Shown: piece by piece, positions 23,486 through 32,611 of the stretch
How positions within the stretch are numbered: position 1 is the first letter of the stretch
How the letters are laid out: the number at the start of each line of letters is the position of its first letter
Source of the DNA: JANQPX01 sp039197065
GTDB taxonomy: Bacteria; Pseudomonadota; Alphaproteobacteria; Geminicoccales; Geminicoccaceae
Assembly (NCBI GenBank): GCA_039197065.1
Contig: JBCCUL010000012.1
Location: forward strand, 1 to 64,000
Length of the DNA stretch: 64,000 bases
Direction: 5' to 3'
The notes under the pieces: generated by a model
What the model was told of the DNA's origin: nothing
The model's input: the letters and a program-made list of their open reading frames with translations, nothing else
Databases searched by the model: none
Program-made: the position numbers and the translations under genes

Positions 23486-24499
23486 TCAGCAATCGATGCC
23501 ATAGCGCTGGCGCAGCCGCGGAAGAATGTTTTGAGCGTAGAGATCGAGAAAGCGCCGCTGATCAGTGCCGGGGGCGTGGAACACCAGATGGGTGAAGCCT
23601 AGATCGATGGTCTCGGCCAGCCTCTCGACATGCTCGTCCGGGTCGTTCGAGACGATCCAGCGGCTTGCAGCCCGCTCGACGGGCAGCGCATCAGCGAGCC
23701 GTTCCATTTCGGCTGGATCGTCGATACCCATCTTTTCCTCTTGGGAAAGTGCCAAGGCCGCCCAGTTGCGCGTGTCCTGCAAGGCACGCTCGCGATCGGT
23801 ATCGAACGAAACCTTCATCTCGATCATATAGTCGAGGTCGCCGGGACTGCGTCCGGCCTGCTCAAGGCCCTCGGCCACTTTGGGAAGCAGGGTTTCCGTA
23901 TAGAGTTCCTTAGGCTTGCCGCTGGTGCAGATGAAGCCATCGCCTATCCGGCCTGCAAGCTTGGCCGCGGTCGGACCGGAGGCAGCGACATAGAGAGGGA
24001 CCGGCATCTCCGGGCGATCGTAGAGTGTGGCGTTCTCGGTCCGATAATAGGTTCCTTCGAACGTCACGCGATCTTCTCGCCAAAGCCGCTGCATGAGGTC
24101 GATGGCTTCGGCGAGCCGGCCGAAGCGTTCCTTGAACGGCGGCCAGGTCATGCCGGTCGCCGGCACGTCATTCAAGGATTCGCCTGTCCCGACGCCGAGC
24201 AGCAATCGGCCGGGGAAAAGCACGCCAAGCGTCGCCAGGGCTTGAGCGACGATCGAGGGGTGATAGCGAAAGGTCGGGGTTAGAACGCTTGTGCCGATGG
24301 TGACATGTGACGTGCGCGCTCCGAGAGCACCTAGCCATGCAAGGGAAAAAGGCGCGTGACCACCTCGATGTCTCCAAGGCTGAAAGTGATCGCTGATCAT
24401 GACCTGCTGGAACCCCACCGTCTCGGCGTGAACCGCAAAATCCAACAGATCACCGGGCGCGAACTGCTCCGCTGAAGCTTTGTAGCCGAATGTCAGCAT
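23486..24499 (-). CDS. fgd: F420-dependent glucose-6-phosphate dehydrogenase homologue
   Basis: 337 aa of the LLM-class flavin/F420 oxidoreductases. It matches mycobacterial Fgd1 closely from memory: GYKASAEQFAP, SDHFQPWRH.GGHAPFS, LGTSVLTPTFRY, GVGTGE. Residues equivalent to Fgd1 D39, H40, W44 and E109 are D37, H38, W42 and E107. The phosphate-binding set K198, K259, R283 corresponds to K195, K256, R280. It should oxidise glucose-6-phosphate and reduce F420. Few proteobacteria have F420. pgi, gnd and gntK occur elsewhere in the window. Confidence 0.85.
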   Translation of the reverse strand: MLTFGYKASAEQFAPGDLLDFAVHAETVGFQQVMISDHFQPWRHRGGHAPFSLAWLGALGARTSHVTIGTSVLTPTFRYHPSIVAQALATLGVLFPGRLLLGVGTGESLNDVPATGMTWPPFKERFGRLAEAIDLMQRLWREDRVTFEGTYYRTENATLYDRPEMPVPLYVAASGPTAAKLAGRIGDGFICTSGKPKELYTETLLPKVAEGLEQAGRSPGDLDYMIEMKVSFDTDRERALQDTRNWAALALSQEEKMGIDDPAEMERLADALPVERAASRWIVSNDPDEHVERLAETIDLGFTHLVFHAPGTDQRRFLDLYAQNILPRLRQRYGIDC

Positions 24500-24671
24500 G
24501 ACTTTCCCGTTGGGAACGTTGACGATCGGATACTGATGATAGCGTTGAAACGATCAGAACTGAATGGTCACATCCAAAGACAGAACTTCTTGGCAAGCAA
24601 AGGGGGGCATCGCCAGAAGCGGCATGCGGGGAGTCTGATCACCCGGTTGACCGGGGGTTGTCGAGCAAGCG

Positions 24672-26267
24672 TCAGCGCTGATGTGTTCGCCAACGTTCCA
24701 CAACTTCACCCACGAACGTCCGGTCCACGGGCGGTGCGCGCCAGACTTCCGAGAAGCGGGCTGTCATGCTTTGCGGGCTCTCATCCTCCTGAAGCCGATC
24801 AAAACGGATGCGCATCGGCATTGCGACGGCGTCGCCGATCACGACGGCTTCGCCATTGCGAAGCAGGGGCAGAAAGTCGAGCAAGCCTGAGGCGCTGTCA
24901 GCCACGGTGCCCTGGACGATCTGCTGATCGCGCAGGCTGGTGATGCGGAAGACGAAGGACGTGTTGCACTGCGAGAGGACCGACGGTGCCAGTTCGGAGG
25001 GGCGCTGGCTGACCAGGCAAAGAGAAAGGCCGTATTTCCGTCCCTCCTTGGCAATACGCGCCAATGCATTCTTGGTCGGCTCGAAACCGAGGCTGTCATC
25101 CAGCGGCGCGTAGCGATGCGCTTCTTCGCATACCAAAAGTATCGGCTGAGCACCCCTGCTCCAGAGAGAGAAGTCGAAGGTAATGCGAAGGATCACGGAG
25201 ACGACGGCGTTGATCACCTCGGATGGCACCGAAGACAGATCGACGATGCTTATGGGGCGGCCGTCTCCCGGGATGCGCAGAATCTGAGAGAGGATGTCGG
25301 CAAAGTTGTCGCTGACGGTAATGCCGCCGAACATGAAGGAAAACCGGGGGTCCGAGGTGAGCGTATTGAATCGGCTTTTCAGCCATTTATAGGGAACGAG
25401 ACTGCTTGGCTTGTCGACCTTGCCCATGACGTCGTCAATGAGGCGAATGATGTCACTGAGCCGATAGGGCACGGGCGTGTTGACCGTGACCGGCTGACCG
25501 GTCGGCCGGTCGCCCTGGTAGAGTAATTTCGCTTCTGCAATGAGTTCATGCAGGATCTCGGCAATGATCGATCGGTCTTCGGTGGCATGACCAGCGCCGA
25601 ACACGACCATGTCGATCTCGTCGGAGTTCAAAACCCAATAGGGCAGGCGCAGACGTTCGGGACCAAGCAGTTCGGCGTGGTCACCGAAGGCTTCCTGATA
25701 TTCGTTATGCGGATCGAGAAGCACGATATGGGCGTCTTCATGCTTTTCGAGGAGAGCCCGGATGATCAGGGTGAGGGCGCAGGACTTGCCGCAGCCGGTC
25801 GTGCCGAGAATGGCGAAGTGGCGCCCAAGCAGGAGATCAGGCTCGACATACATGGCGCCGGCCTGCTCATTATGCAGCGTGCCGAGCGTGATCGCGGTCG
25901 AGCTGGGCTGTCCGTAGATCTGGCTGAGATCCGCCTCGTTGGCCGACCAGACGGCGTCACCAAGTGTTGGGAATGATGAAACGCCATGGCGAAAGGGACC
26001 GCCATCCAGATCGCTCTCGCCGATGAGTTCAAGTTCCGCAAGCCAGGCCTCTCCCGGATCCTCAGACCGGGTCGGATTGGGAATTGTCAGGCCGGTGACC
26101 AGCGCGAAGACGATTGTTGCCGGCGTTTTGAGTTTGACCAGCGCGCCCTTTTGCAGTCGATCTGGTTTGACCGCCTGGTCGACGTCGGTTTGCTGTTCCC
26201 AGACCATGACGACATGTGAGCCGGAAACGCAAACGACGCGGCCAAGCTGGAGGTCGTTCTTTTCCAA
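24672..26267 (-). CDS. HerA-like ATPase (DUF87)
   Basis: 531 aa starting with TTG 8 bases after GAGGAG. The N-terminal 60 or so residues form a HerA-ATP-synthase-type barrel (LGRVVCVSGSHVVMVW). The ATPase core has Walker A GTTGCGKS at 155-162, LLDPHNEYQEAFG, Walker B PILLVCEEAHRYAP and an arginine-finger segment SQRPSELAPSVLSQC. HerA helicases drive DNA-end resection with the nuclease NurA. No nurA is next to it, so its partner and role here are open. Confidence 0.88.
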   Translation of the reverse strand: MEKNDLQLGRVVCVSGSHVVMVWEQQTDVDQAVKPDRLQKGALVKLKTPATIVFALVTGLTIPNPTRSEDPGEAWLAELELIGESDLDGGPFRHGVSSFPTLGDAVWSANEADLSQIYGQPSSTAITLGTLHNEQAGAMYVEPDLLLGRHFAILGTTGCGKSCALTLIIRALLEKHEDAHIVLLDPHNEYQEAFGDHAELLGPERLRLPYWVLNSDEIDMVVFGAGHATEDRSIIAEILHELIAEAKLLYQGDRPTGQPVTVNTPVPYRLSDIIRLIDDVMGKVDKPSSLVPYKWLKSRFNTLTSDPRFSFMFGGITVSDNFADILSQILRIPGDGRPISIVDLSSVPSEVINAVVSVILRITFDFSLWSRGAQPILLVCEEAHRYAPLDDSLGFEPTKNALARIAKEGRKYGLSLCLVSQRPSELAPSVLSQCNTSFVFRITSLRDQQIVQGTVADSASGLLDFLPLLRNGEAVVIGDAVAMPMRIRFDRLQEDESPQSMTARFSEVWRAPPVDRTFVGEVVERWRTHQR

Positions 26268-26413
26268 GCTTCAAACTCCTCGACATCGTCAACGCTGGGC
26301 CTCAACCTAGCGTCGCCTGGTTACTTTTCCGTTAACCTCATTCGAGAGTTTCCAGGGCTCTGCCGAGCTTATGAAAGAGACCACAGGCATGGTCACGGCG
26401 CGTGAGAACCGGA

Positions 26414-26851
26414 TTAGTCACAGCGGCCCAGGCGTCTGCCTCGCTGGACTTCGGTCATCGTCATGTTCTTAGCGCCTTGTGTGATCGTGATCCGGCTCTT
26501 GAAACGGTCAGCGTCTATGGCATAGGTCGCTGTTGCTCGGGCGGCGCCACGGCCGGTGCAGGCGATGTCGTAGCTGAAGCCGTCGGTTTCCTCTGCGGCG
26601 TTTTCGATCTGGCAGTCTGCGAAGACATCGTTCTGGCTGAGGAGCGGAATCGGCGGTAGATGCAGCTCCCGGTTGTCCTGATCGATGCAGATCGTGGCGG
26701 TTCGATCGACGGCATGGGGCTCGAGATGCGGGAGTTCGAGGCGATAGATGACTTCGTATAGCCCATCCTCCAGCCGAAGATCCTCAGCATTTGCCGCGCC
26801 GCTCAACGAAGCTGCGATGAGAAAGGCCAAAGCCACTCGGCGATCGTTCAT
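26414..26851 (-). CDS. DUF3617 domain-containing periplasmic protein
   Basis: 145 aa. A signal peptide (MNDRRVALAFLIAASLSGAA) is followed by LRLEDGLYEVIYRLELP, which is the DUF3617 opening, then four cysteines in positions usual for the family (ICIDQ, DCQIEN, IACTG, GRCD). A GGGGG-type ribosome-binding site precedes the ATG. Function is unknown. It lies alone downstream of the herA-like promoter region. Confidence 0.82.
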   Translation of the reverse strand: MNDRRVALAFLIAASLSGAANAEDLRLEDGLYEVIYRLELPHLEPHAVDRTATICIDQDNRELHLPPIPLLSQNDVFADCQIENAAEETDGFSYDIACTGRGAARATATYAIDADRFKSRITITQGAKNMTMTEVQRGRRLGRCD

Positions 26852-27090
26852 GAAAACCCCCAGGCGTGAGGTATGAAGCCGGTTTCGAGCATTCTCTTCC
26901 AGGTAGGTTCGCTAAACCGAATTGGCTAATCGGGGGGCATTCGGCTGCCACGGCGCTGTGCGCATGGTTAACACCCGGTCATCACGAATCTTTGATCGAT
27001 AAGCCGGTATTTGAATGTGCATTCCCAACATCAAACCACCATCTCCTACGAGGCTGTCCTAGGATGCACCGAGGATATGAGGAGATGTCG

Positions 27091-27270
27091 ATGACCTATG
27101 AGCCCTACGATCCCAAGCAACGACAAATCACACCGAAGACCCAGGTCGTGGCCTGGATATGTTGCGCTCTCCTGATCGGTTCGATTGCAGCTTCCGATGC
27201 GTTGACAGCATTGGATGAGACGCCCCAACAGGTCGCCACCGCTGATGCGATCTTCCAGAATTGCGGTTAG
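27091..27270 (+). CDS. Small membrane protein (hypothetical)
   Basis: 59 aa starting MTYEPYDPKQRQITPKTQVV, with GAGGAG 6 bases upstream of the ATG. One transmembrane helix (VVAWICCALLIGSIAAS) is followed by an acidic tail. No family is recognised. The clear ribosome-binding site supports translation. Confidence 0.5.
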   Translation: MTYEPYDPKQRQITPKTQVVAWICCALLIGSIAASDALTALDETPQQVATADAIFQNCG

Positions 27271-27595
27271 GGCTTCAGGAAACGCACCGGCAAAGAAGAA
27301 GCCCCGGATTAACCGGGGCGTTGGGATTTGGGGACGCGGGAGGCTTAACTCGGGAGCTGGATGGAGCCGATCGGACCGAGTGCCTGTGATCTGACCGTCT
27401 TGCGGCCGGATCGCTCTTCACCGTCGCCTTGTCCTCTGGTATCCGCGGCCTTGGCCGGGCTCGGGGTTCTTCAGAGAGGGGCTTAGGCTCGAAAGATCGG
27501 TATGGTTAGCTTTCCGTCTCCATCTTATCGCTCTCTATGTCATCCCTTCGGGATAAGAGTCGGCGTCTGTTAAAGAATACGGTAGATTTATCGGA
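27271..27595. other. Intergenic region with stem-loop
   Basis: About 325 bases without a supported gene. It includes the terminator-like hairpin at 27301-27319 and a small TCCCTTCGGGA hairpin near 27543. The rest is unremarkable and probably contains the promoter of the next gene. Confidence 0.45.
27301..27319 (+). terminator. Terminator-like hairpin
   Basis: GCCCCGG and CCGGGGC form a perfect 7-bp GC stem around ATTAA, 30 bases after the 59-aa gene. The T-tract is poor, so it may be a weak or Rho-assisted terminator. Confidence 0.5.
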
Positions 27596-27898
27596 ATGGA
27601 TTTTTCGGCGAGCGAGATTTTTCGCTTTTTCAGGCAGTTCGATGGGCATGGTGGCGTGATGGGCAGCGATGGTGTTTTGAAGATCACGCCTGACATGGGC
27701 GAGGATGAGATCATTCAGGCCTGCGCCCTGGCCGTCCTCGAAAACGCGCCCGATGATATAAGATCGCAGCTCGATGCAGCTGCCGCTGAACGGGGATACG
27801 GCTCCGCTTTAGGCCTGATCAAGGCTGACATGAAAGCGGAGCGTGACCAGCACGAAACCATCGAAGGCTGGCTCGCAGCCCTTCCCGGGCGCTTGTAG
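27596..27898 (+). CDS. Hypothetical protein, 100 aa
   Basis: It starts MDFSASEIFRFFRQFDGHGG. The sequence is acidic and helical (GEDEIIQACALAVLENAPDD, AERGYGSALGLIK), with no signal or transmembrane segment. Codon pattern and balanced composition look real, but the ribosome-binding site is weak. No family is recognised. Confidence 0.55.
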   Translation: MDFSASEIFRFFRQFDGHGGVMGSDGVLKITPDMGEDEIIQACALAVLENAPDDIRSQLDAAAAERGYGSALGLIKADMKAERDQHETIEGWLAALPGRL

Positions 27899-28156
27899 TC
27901 GGCAGCGGCCGGCCGCGTTCAAAAAGAGAGATGGCCCTGAACGGCTGGCAGGTATTGGCCCTGCCAACTATAGGAAAATGGCTCTTCTCAGCAGGCCAAA
28001 AAGACCGCTAACGTCCTGCCATCCTTTCTCTGCGGTGCGTCCGATAAACAAGATTCCTTCAGCCTCACAAGAAAAAGGCGGCATACCGTCGATCCTGGCG
28101 ATGGCAGACGGTATCAAATGATGTGGACATTCCACTAGCCTGGCGGTGAAAAAACC

Positions 28157-28879
28157 ATGGCCATCAATGCTCTCGACCAGCCGATTGGCGAGCCGGTCCC
28201 GGATTGGCAGCCGGTGCCACGGCCGCCGCGTATGGCGATGGAGGGGCGATTTTGCCGGGTCGAGCCCATCGATGCCGATCGTCACGGGCAAGACCTGTTC
28301 GATGCCTTTCGGCGGGACGAGGCGAACCGGAATTGGACCTATCTGCCCTACGGTCCGTTTGAATACGAGAGCAAACTTCGAGACTGGCTGACGTCGGCCT
28401 GTCTCGGCGACGACCCGCTCTTTCATTCGGTTCTCGATCTCGAATCGGGAAAAGCGGTCGGCGTCGCCAGCTATCTTCGCATCGAACCCTCGGTGGGCGT
28501 CATCGAGACCGGGCATATCCATTATTCGCCCCTCCTGCAGCGCAAACCTGCTGCTACCGAGGCTATGTTTTTGATGATGCGGCGGGTGTTCTCGGAGCTC
28601 GGCTACCGGCGCTATGAGTGGAAATGCGATGCGCTGAACGCGCCGTCACGGCGCGCCGCCGAGCGTCTCGGCTTTCGCTTCGAGGGGATCTTCCGCCAGG
28701 CGACGATCTATAAGGGGCGCAACCGCGATACCGCCTGGTTCTCCGTTCTGGACAAGGAGTGGCCGCTTCTGGAGGCGGCGTATGCTGAGTGGCTGGATCC
28801 CGGCAATTTCGATGACCATGGCCGCCAGAGGGCCGGGCTTTCGGCCCTGATCGAGGCCGCGCGACGGGGAGAAGGCTGA
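28157..28879 (+). CDS. GNAT family N-acetyltransferase (RimJ/RimL-like)
   Basis: 240 aa. The acetyltransferase fold is visible: RFCRVEPIDADRHGQDLFDA at the start, VLDLESGKAVGVASYLRI as beta4, YSPLLQRKPAATEAMFLMMR with the CoA-binding turn region, and KCDALNAPSRRAAERLGFRF, the typical N..S...A..lGF motif. It likely transfers acetyl to an amino group of a small molecule or protein. First gene of a plus-strand run of four. Confidence 0.88.
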   Translation: MAINALDQPIGEPVPDWQPVPRPPRMAMEGRFCRVEPIDADRHGQDLFDAFRRDEANRNWTYLPYGPFEYESKLRDWLTSACLGDDPLFHSVLDLESGKAVGVASYLRIEPSVGVIETGHIHYSPLLQRKPAATEAMFLMMRRVFSELGYRRYEWKCDALNAPSRRAAERLGFRFEGIFRQATIYKGRNRDTAWFSVLDKEWPLLEAAYAEWLDPGNFDDHGRQRAGLSALIEAARRGEG

Positions 28880-28904
28880 TCAGCCCGGCATTCGGCATCC
28901 TGCC

Positions 28905-29807
28905 GTGACGGGGCAAAACGGCATCGCCTCCATCCTCATGATCGTTCTGATCGGCATTCTCTGGGGGCTGAACTGGCCCGTGGTCAAGTTCATGCTCTCG
29001 GAGATGCCGCCCTTGACCATCAGGGCCGCCGCCTTTCCGCTGGCAGCCCTGCTGCTTGCGCTTATCGCCAGGATGGCGGGACATGCTCTTCGGCCATCGA
29101 GAGACGATGTCGTTCCGATCATCGTCACCGGCCTGTTCCTGGTCTTCGGCTTCAATGTGCTGACGACCTTCGGCCAGTTGATGACCGAGACCTCGAGGGC
29201 GGCAATCATCGCCTACACCATGCCGGCGCTGACCGCCGTGCTCGCGGTCATCTTCCTCGGTGAACGGCTGGCATGGCGCATCGTCGCCGCACTGATGACC
29301 GGGATGGCGGCGCTTGCTGTCTTGATATCGGAAGACATCGCCGCCGTCGCATCCGGACCTGAGGGCCCCGCTATCATGCTGCTGGCGGCCTTGTCCTGGT
29401 CGCTCGGCAATGTCGCCCTGAAGAGCCGAAGCTGGAGCCTGTCGCCGCTAGCCCTGACCGTCTGGTTCTTCGTCGTTTCAAGCCTTGCCTGCTGGCCGTT
29501 GATGCTGTTCTTCGAGCCGCCCTGGATGCAGACATGGCCGTCCGCGCCGGTGCTCCTGGGGCTCGCCTATCATGTCCTCGGGCCGATGGTGGTGTGCTAC
29601 GCGCTTTGGACATTGGCGCTCGGCCGGCTTTCTGTGACCACGGCGGCGATTGCGACGCTGACGGCGCCGATTGTCGGCGTCGGCTCGGCTGTCGTTCTTT
29701 TGGACGAGCAGGCGAGCATCGAGAAACTCGCAGCGCTTTCGATGGTCGTGGCCTCGATCGGCATCACCCTCTTGCCGATGTCGGATCGGCAAAGGCAACC
29801 AGGATGA
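28905..29807 (+). CDS. EamA/DMT-family transporter
   Basis: 300 aa with ten predicted transmembrane helices in two EamA repeats. WGLNWPVVKFMLSEMPP in the first repeat and LGNVALKSRSWSLSPLALTV in the second are typical, as is ALTAVLAVIFLGERL. It probably exports a metabolite; specificity is unknown. The first codon is GTG; ATG at 28938 is a possible alternative start. Confidence 0.88.
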   Translation: MTGQNGIASILMIVLIGILWGLNWPVVKFMLSEMPPLTIRAAAFPLAALLLALIARMAGHALRPSRDDVVPIIVTGLFLVFGFNVLTTFGQLMTETSRAAIIAYTMPALTAVLAVIFLGERLAWRIVAALMTGMAALAVLISEDIAAVASGPEGPAIMLLAALSWSLGNVALKSRSWSLSPLALTVWFFVVSSLACWPLMLFFEPPWMQTWPSAPVLLGLAYHVLGPMVVCYALWTLALGRLSVTTAAIATLTAPIVGVGSAVVLLDEQASIEKLAALSMVVASIGITLLPMSDRQRQPG

Positions 29808-29865
29808 CCTTTGATCGACACGCTGCGCATGCCGCGCCATCATCCTCTCAATGGGAGCAACGACC

Positions 29866-30312
29866 ATGACGATCGCCATCCGCCCGCTTGCCGAAAATGA
29901 CCGCAAACGCTGGGAGCAGATGTTTCAGGCCTATGCCGAGTTCTATAAGACCTCCGTGCCGGAGGGCGGCTTCGATCGGGTCTGGACCTGGATCTTCGAT
30001 CCGGCGAATGACTTCTGGTGCGATGTCGCCGACGGTGAGGGCGGTGACGTGATCGGCTTTACGCAATATCAGCTCATGCATCGCTCACTTAGCGGCGGCA
30101 TGGTCTGCTATCTGAGCGATCTTTTCGTCGAGCCGGATGTACGGGGTTCCGGAGCCGGACGCGCGCTCATCGATAATGTCATCACCTTCGCCAAGGCCCG
30201 AGGCCTTCCGAGCGTGCGCTGGCTGACCCAGGAGTTCAACTATCCGGCAAGGCTGCTCTATGACAGCTACGGTCCGAAGACCGATTTCATTCTCTACAAT
30301 GTTCCAGCCTGA
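29866..30312 (+). CDS. GNAT family N-acetyltransferase
   Basis: 148 aa from MTIAIRPLAENDRKRW, chosen for GGGAG about 8 bases upstream. The fold motifs are VIGFTQYQLM, CYLSDLFVEPDVRGSGAGRA (beta4 and the Q/RxxGxG/A acetyl-CoA loop) and LTQEFNYPARLLYDSYG. It stands in a run with another GNAT gene and a transporter, but no shared pathway is evident. Confidence 0.9.
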   Translation: MTIAIRPLAENDRKRWEQMFQAYAEFYKTSVPEGGFDRVWTWIFDPANDFWCDVADGEGGDVIGFTQYQLMHRSLSGGMVCYLSDLFVEPDVRGSGAGRALIDNVITFAKARGLPSVRWLTQEFNYPARLLYDSYGPKTDFILYNVPA

Positions 30313-30329
30313 TCAGCGGAGATAACGCC

Positions 30330-30776
30330 ATGCTCGACGACGGCATGAAAAAGCTCATCAGCGACCACAGGGCCGGCATGGTGGCGACGGTGAATGATGA
30401 TGGAACGCCCTCGGTTTCGCCGAAGGCCACCTTCGTCATCCTGGATGACGAGACGATCGCCTTCGGCAATATCCGCTCGCCGGGGACGCTCGCCAATCTT
30501 CGGAAAAGGCCTGCGGTCGAGGTCTGCTTCATCGATGTCATCCTGCGCAAAGCCGTCCGGGTGACGGGTACGGCCTCGATCATACGGAAGGCCGATGCGG
30601 ATGATGAACTAAGCGCTGCCTTCGATGCCGACTGGGCCGACTACGTCCCGCATATGTCGGCGTTCGTCAGGATCGATCTCACCGCCGCCGAGATGATCCT
30701 CTCGCCCGCCTATGATCTCGGCATAACGGAAGACGCATTGCGCCAGACCAACCTCGAAAAGCTGAACGCGCTTTAG
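30330..30776 (+). CDS. Pyridoxamine-5'-phosphate-oxidase-like flavin protein
   Basis: 148 aa, a single PNPOx-like split barrel: HRAGMVATVNDDGTPSVSPK is the family opening, with IAFGNIRSPGTLANLRKRP next and VRVTGTASII in the second half. Small members bind FMN, heme or F420. The last possibility is notable because an F420-dependent enzyme is encoded at 23486. It starts 18 bases after the GNAT gene. Confidence 0.85.
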   Translation: MLDDGMKKLISDHRAGMVATVNDDGTPSVSPKATFVILDDETIAFGNIRSPGTLANLRKRPAVEVCFIDVILRKAVRVTGTASIIRKADADDELSAAFDADWADYVPHMSAFVRIDLTAAEMILSPAYDLGITEDALRQTNLEKLNAL

Positions 30777-30783
30777 TCCGGGA

Positions 30784-31920
30784 TTAATGCTCGCTCTCGG
30801 CATAGTGACGCGCGAGCACGTCGCCGCCGAAGTCGTTGGCGAGATCCCGCCAGACCGCATGAATATGGTTCGCGTCCCGCTGGGTATTGTCATACTCGAT
30901 GAAGAGACGCTCGCCCTGAATGCGGTAATAATGCGGCTCGTAGCGCTCATCGCCACCTGCCCAGGCAAACGTGATTCTCTCGAACTCCTGCTCGACGAGA
31001 TCGCGTTGCCGATCGGCCAGTTTGTCGGGCAGCCGGTCGAGATAGCAGCCGATCAGCTCGCGAAGGGTGCCAAGCTGGCCGTCATTAAGATCGTCTGTTC
31101 CGATCCCATTCGGCTTGCGCGTGAAGCTCAAGCGCTCCAGGTGCTCTTTCTTCAAGCCGAGCTTTTCTTCGCCGTTGCGTTGCATATCGGAGACCAGCTG
31201 CCCAAGGTCGCCCTCGAACCGGCCGCGCCATATGTCCGCAATCGGCAGCGGACGATCGCCTTCGGTCATGAAGGCGCGATTGCAGCTCACCAGATCGACG
31301 GGCGCCACCTCGGAAATCAGCGCCTTCGCCCGCTGTTCGCCGCCGAGATCACGAAACAGTGCTCGGCCGATGTCTTCCGCTGCCGCCAGCGGTCGATGCA
31401 GATGCGGGCCAAGCAGCGGGCTGTCTGCAGGATCGGCGCCGAAGAAATTGGGCGTCATCGCGGCCACCTCGCCATCGATGATCAGATAATGCAGCGAGAC
31501 GTGGTGACCGCCAAAGCGCCAGGCCCAGGCGCCGTCGCCACTCGGAGTGCCACCGGCACCCGGTTCACCAAAGATGGTGATGGAGTAGAGACCGGGATCG
31601 CGACCGCGCTCGCGGCCGAAGTCCACCTGAAAACCTTCGAGCTGATCCAGGATGTTCTCGAGGCCTATGATGGCTGCTGCCGTCACATAGCCGGCACGGG
31701 AGAGCCCGGTCGCTACCAGCTGGTGCACGAGACGATGCTGGGTCGGCGACATCGCCGAAAGCGGCAGGCCGCCATGATCGGTCGGCGTGTAGAACCAGAG
31801 CCGCCGTTCCTCGTCATCGGGAAAGGGTCTCAGCGCCACCTCGACCTGCGACGGGTCGAGCGCATCCAGCAGCCGGGAGGCCGCATCGGTCATCGCCGAG
31901 GCAACGAGATCTTTCGCCAT
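30784..31920 (-). CDS. DUF3500 domain-containing protein
   Basis: 378 aa, the full length of DUF3500. Seen motifs: FGGHHVSLHYLI, TPNFFGADPADSP, and near the end FIEYDNTQRDANHIHAVWRD with several conserved Tyr, Asp and His residues. GGAGGG precedes the ATG. Function is unknown; the His/Asp clusters hint at metal binding. It is convergent with the PNPOx-like gene, with 7 bases between. Confidence 0.88.
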   Translation of the reverse strand: MAKDLVASAMTDAASRLLDALDPSQVEVALRPFPDDEERRLWFYTPTDHGGLPLSAMSPTQHRLVHQLVATGLSRAGYVTAAAIIGLENILDQLEGFQVDFGRERGRDPGLYSITIFGEPGAGGTPSGDGAWAWRFGGHHVSLHYLIIDGEVAAMTPNFFGADPADSPLLGPHLHRPLAAAEDIGRALFRDLGGEQRAKALISEVAPVDLVSCNRAFMTEGDRPLPIADIWRGRFEGDLGQLVSDMQRNGEEKLGLKKEHLERLSFTRKPNGIGTDDLNDGQLGTLRELIGCYLDRLPDKLADRQRDLVEQEFERITFAWAGGDERYEPHYYRIQGERLFIEYDNTQRDANHIHAVWRDLANDFGGDVLARHYAESEH

Positions 31921-32019
31921 AACCCTCCAGTCTCCAAGCCCCTATAGATTGAGCACTGGATCAGGATCGCCCGGAATCCGGCAATTGTCGAACGGTAATC
32001 GCCCGCCGACATCCGGGAG

Positions 32020-32062
32020 CCGACGCATAGGCGCTGATCGCCAGCCTCCGCCTACGCGTCGG
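32020..32062 (-). terminator. Stem-loop downstream of the peroxiredoxin-like gene
   Basis: CCGACGCATAGGCG and CGCCTACGCGTCGG pair at 13 of 14 positions around a 15-base loop. It is 30 bases past the stop at 32093 on the minus strand. There is no T-tract. Confidence 0.45.
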
Positions 32063-32092
32063 TTAAGCGTAGTGCGAAGGCTCAAGCGAAAA

Positions 32093-32611
32093 TCAGTCGC
32101 CGCCGCGCGCGGGGTAGCCCTTCTCGACCACGAACGCCGCTTTGGAGATCAGGAACGCCACATCCGGTCGCGCGAAGGGCATGTTGGAGATATCAATCAG
32201 GTAGAGACGACCGTCCGGCCTGATCCAAAAGAGGCCGGGTTCGCAGAAGACGTCGGCTTCGGTTTCCCTGATGGCCTTTGAGATGTAGAGACCCCAGCTG
32301 CGCGCCGTCGCCTCGTCCAGCCCATAGCCAAGCCTGAGGTTCGAAAGCGCCCATTCCTCGGCGGTCTTGGCGGCGCGCTCGGCGCCATCCATCGAAAGTG
32401 CGACGACGGAGACGCCCGCCGTATCGCATTGATCGATCAGTCCGTTCAGCGTCCCCAGATAGCTCTTGCAGATCGGGCAGTGATAGCCGCGGTAGAAGAC
32501 GACCATCGTGAAGTTCTCGGGTGTCTCGGACACGAGATCGAAGCGACCGCCGCCGACGAGGTCGACGGCGAGGTCAGGGGCTTGGGTATCCGGCGTCAGC
32601 TTCATGGTCAT
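32093..32611 (-). CDS. Peroxiredoxin-like protein (AhpC/TSA family)
   Basis: 172 aa. Thioredoxin fold with the redox motif FYRGYHCPICKSYL, C45 and C48. Peroxiredoxins usually have a single Cys in PxxxC, so the CxxC makes this the PRX-like/thioredoxin-like group that reduces peroxides or acts as a disulfide reductase. Further segments are VSVVALSMDG and PGLFWIRPDGRLYLIDI. No signal peptide, hence cytoplasmic. Confidence 0.85.
   Translation of the reverse strand: MTMKLTPDTQAPDLAVDLVGGGRFDLVSETPENFTMVVFYRGYHCPICKSYLGTLNGLIDQCDTAGVSVVALSMDGAERAAKTAEEWALSNLRLGYGLDEATARSWGLYISKAIRETEADVFCEPGLFWIRPDGRLYLIDISNMPFARPDVAFLISKAAFVVEKGYPARGGD

Noticed and set aside
30787..31947. A 386-aa plus-strand frame opposite the DUF3500 gene
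   Set aside because: It is a reverse-frame shadow of a well-supported gene.
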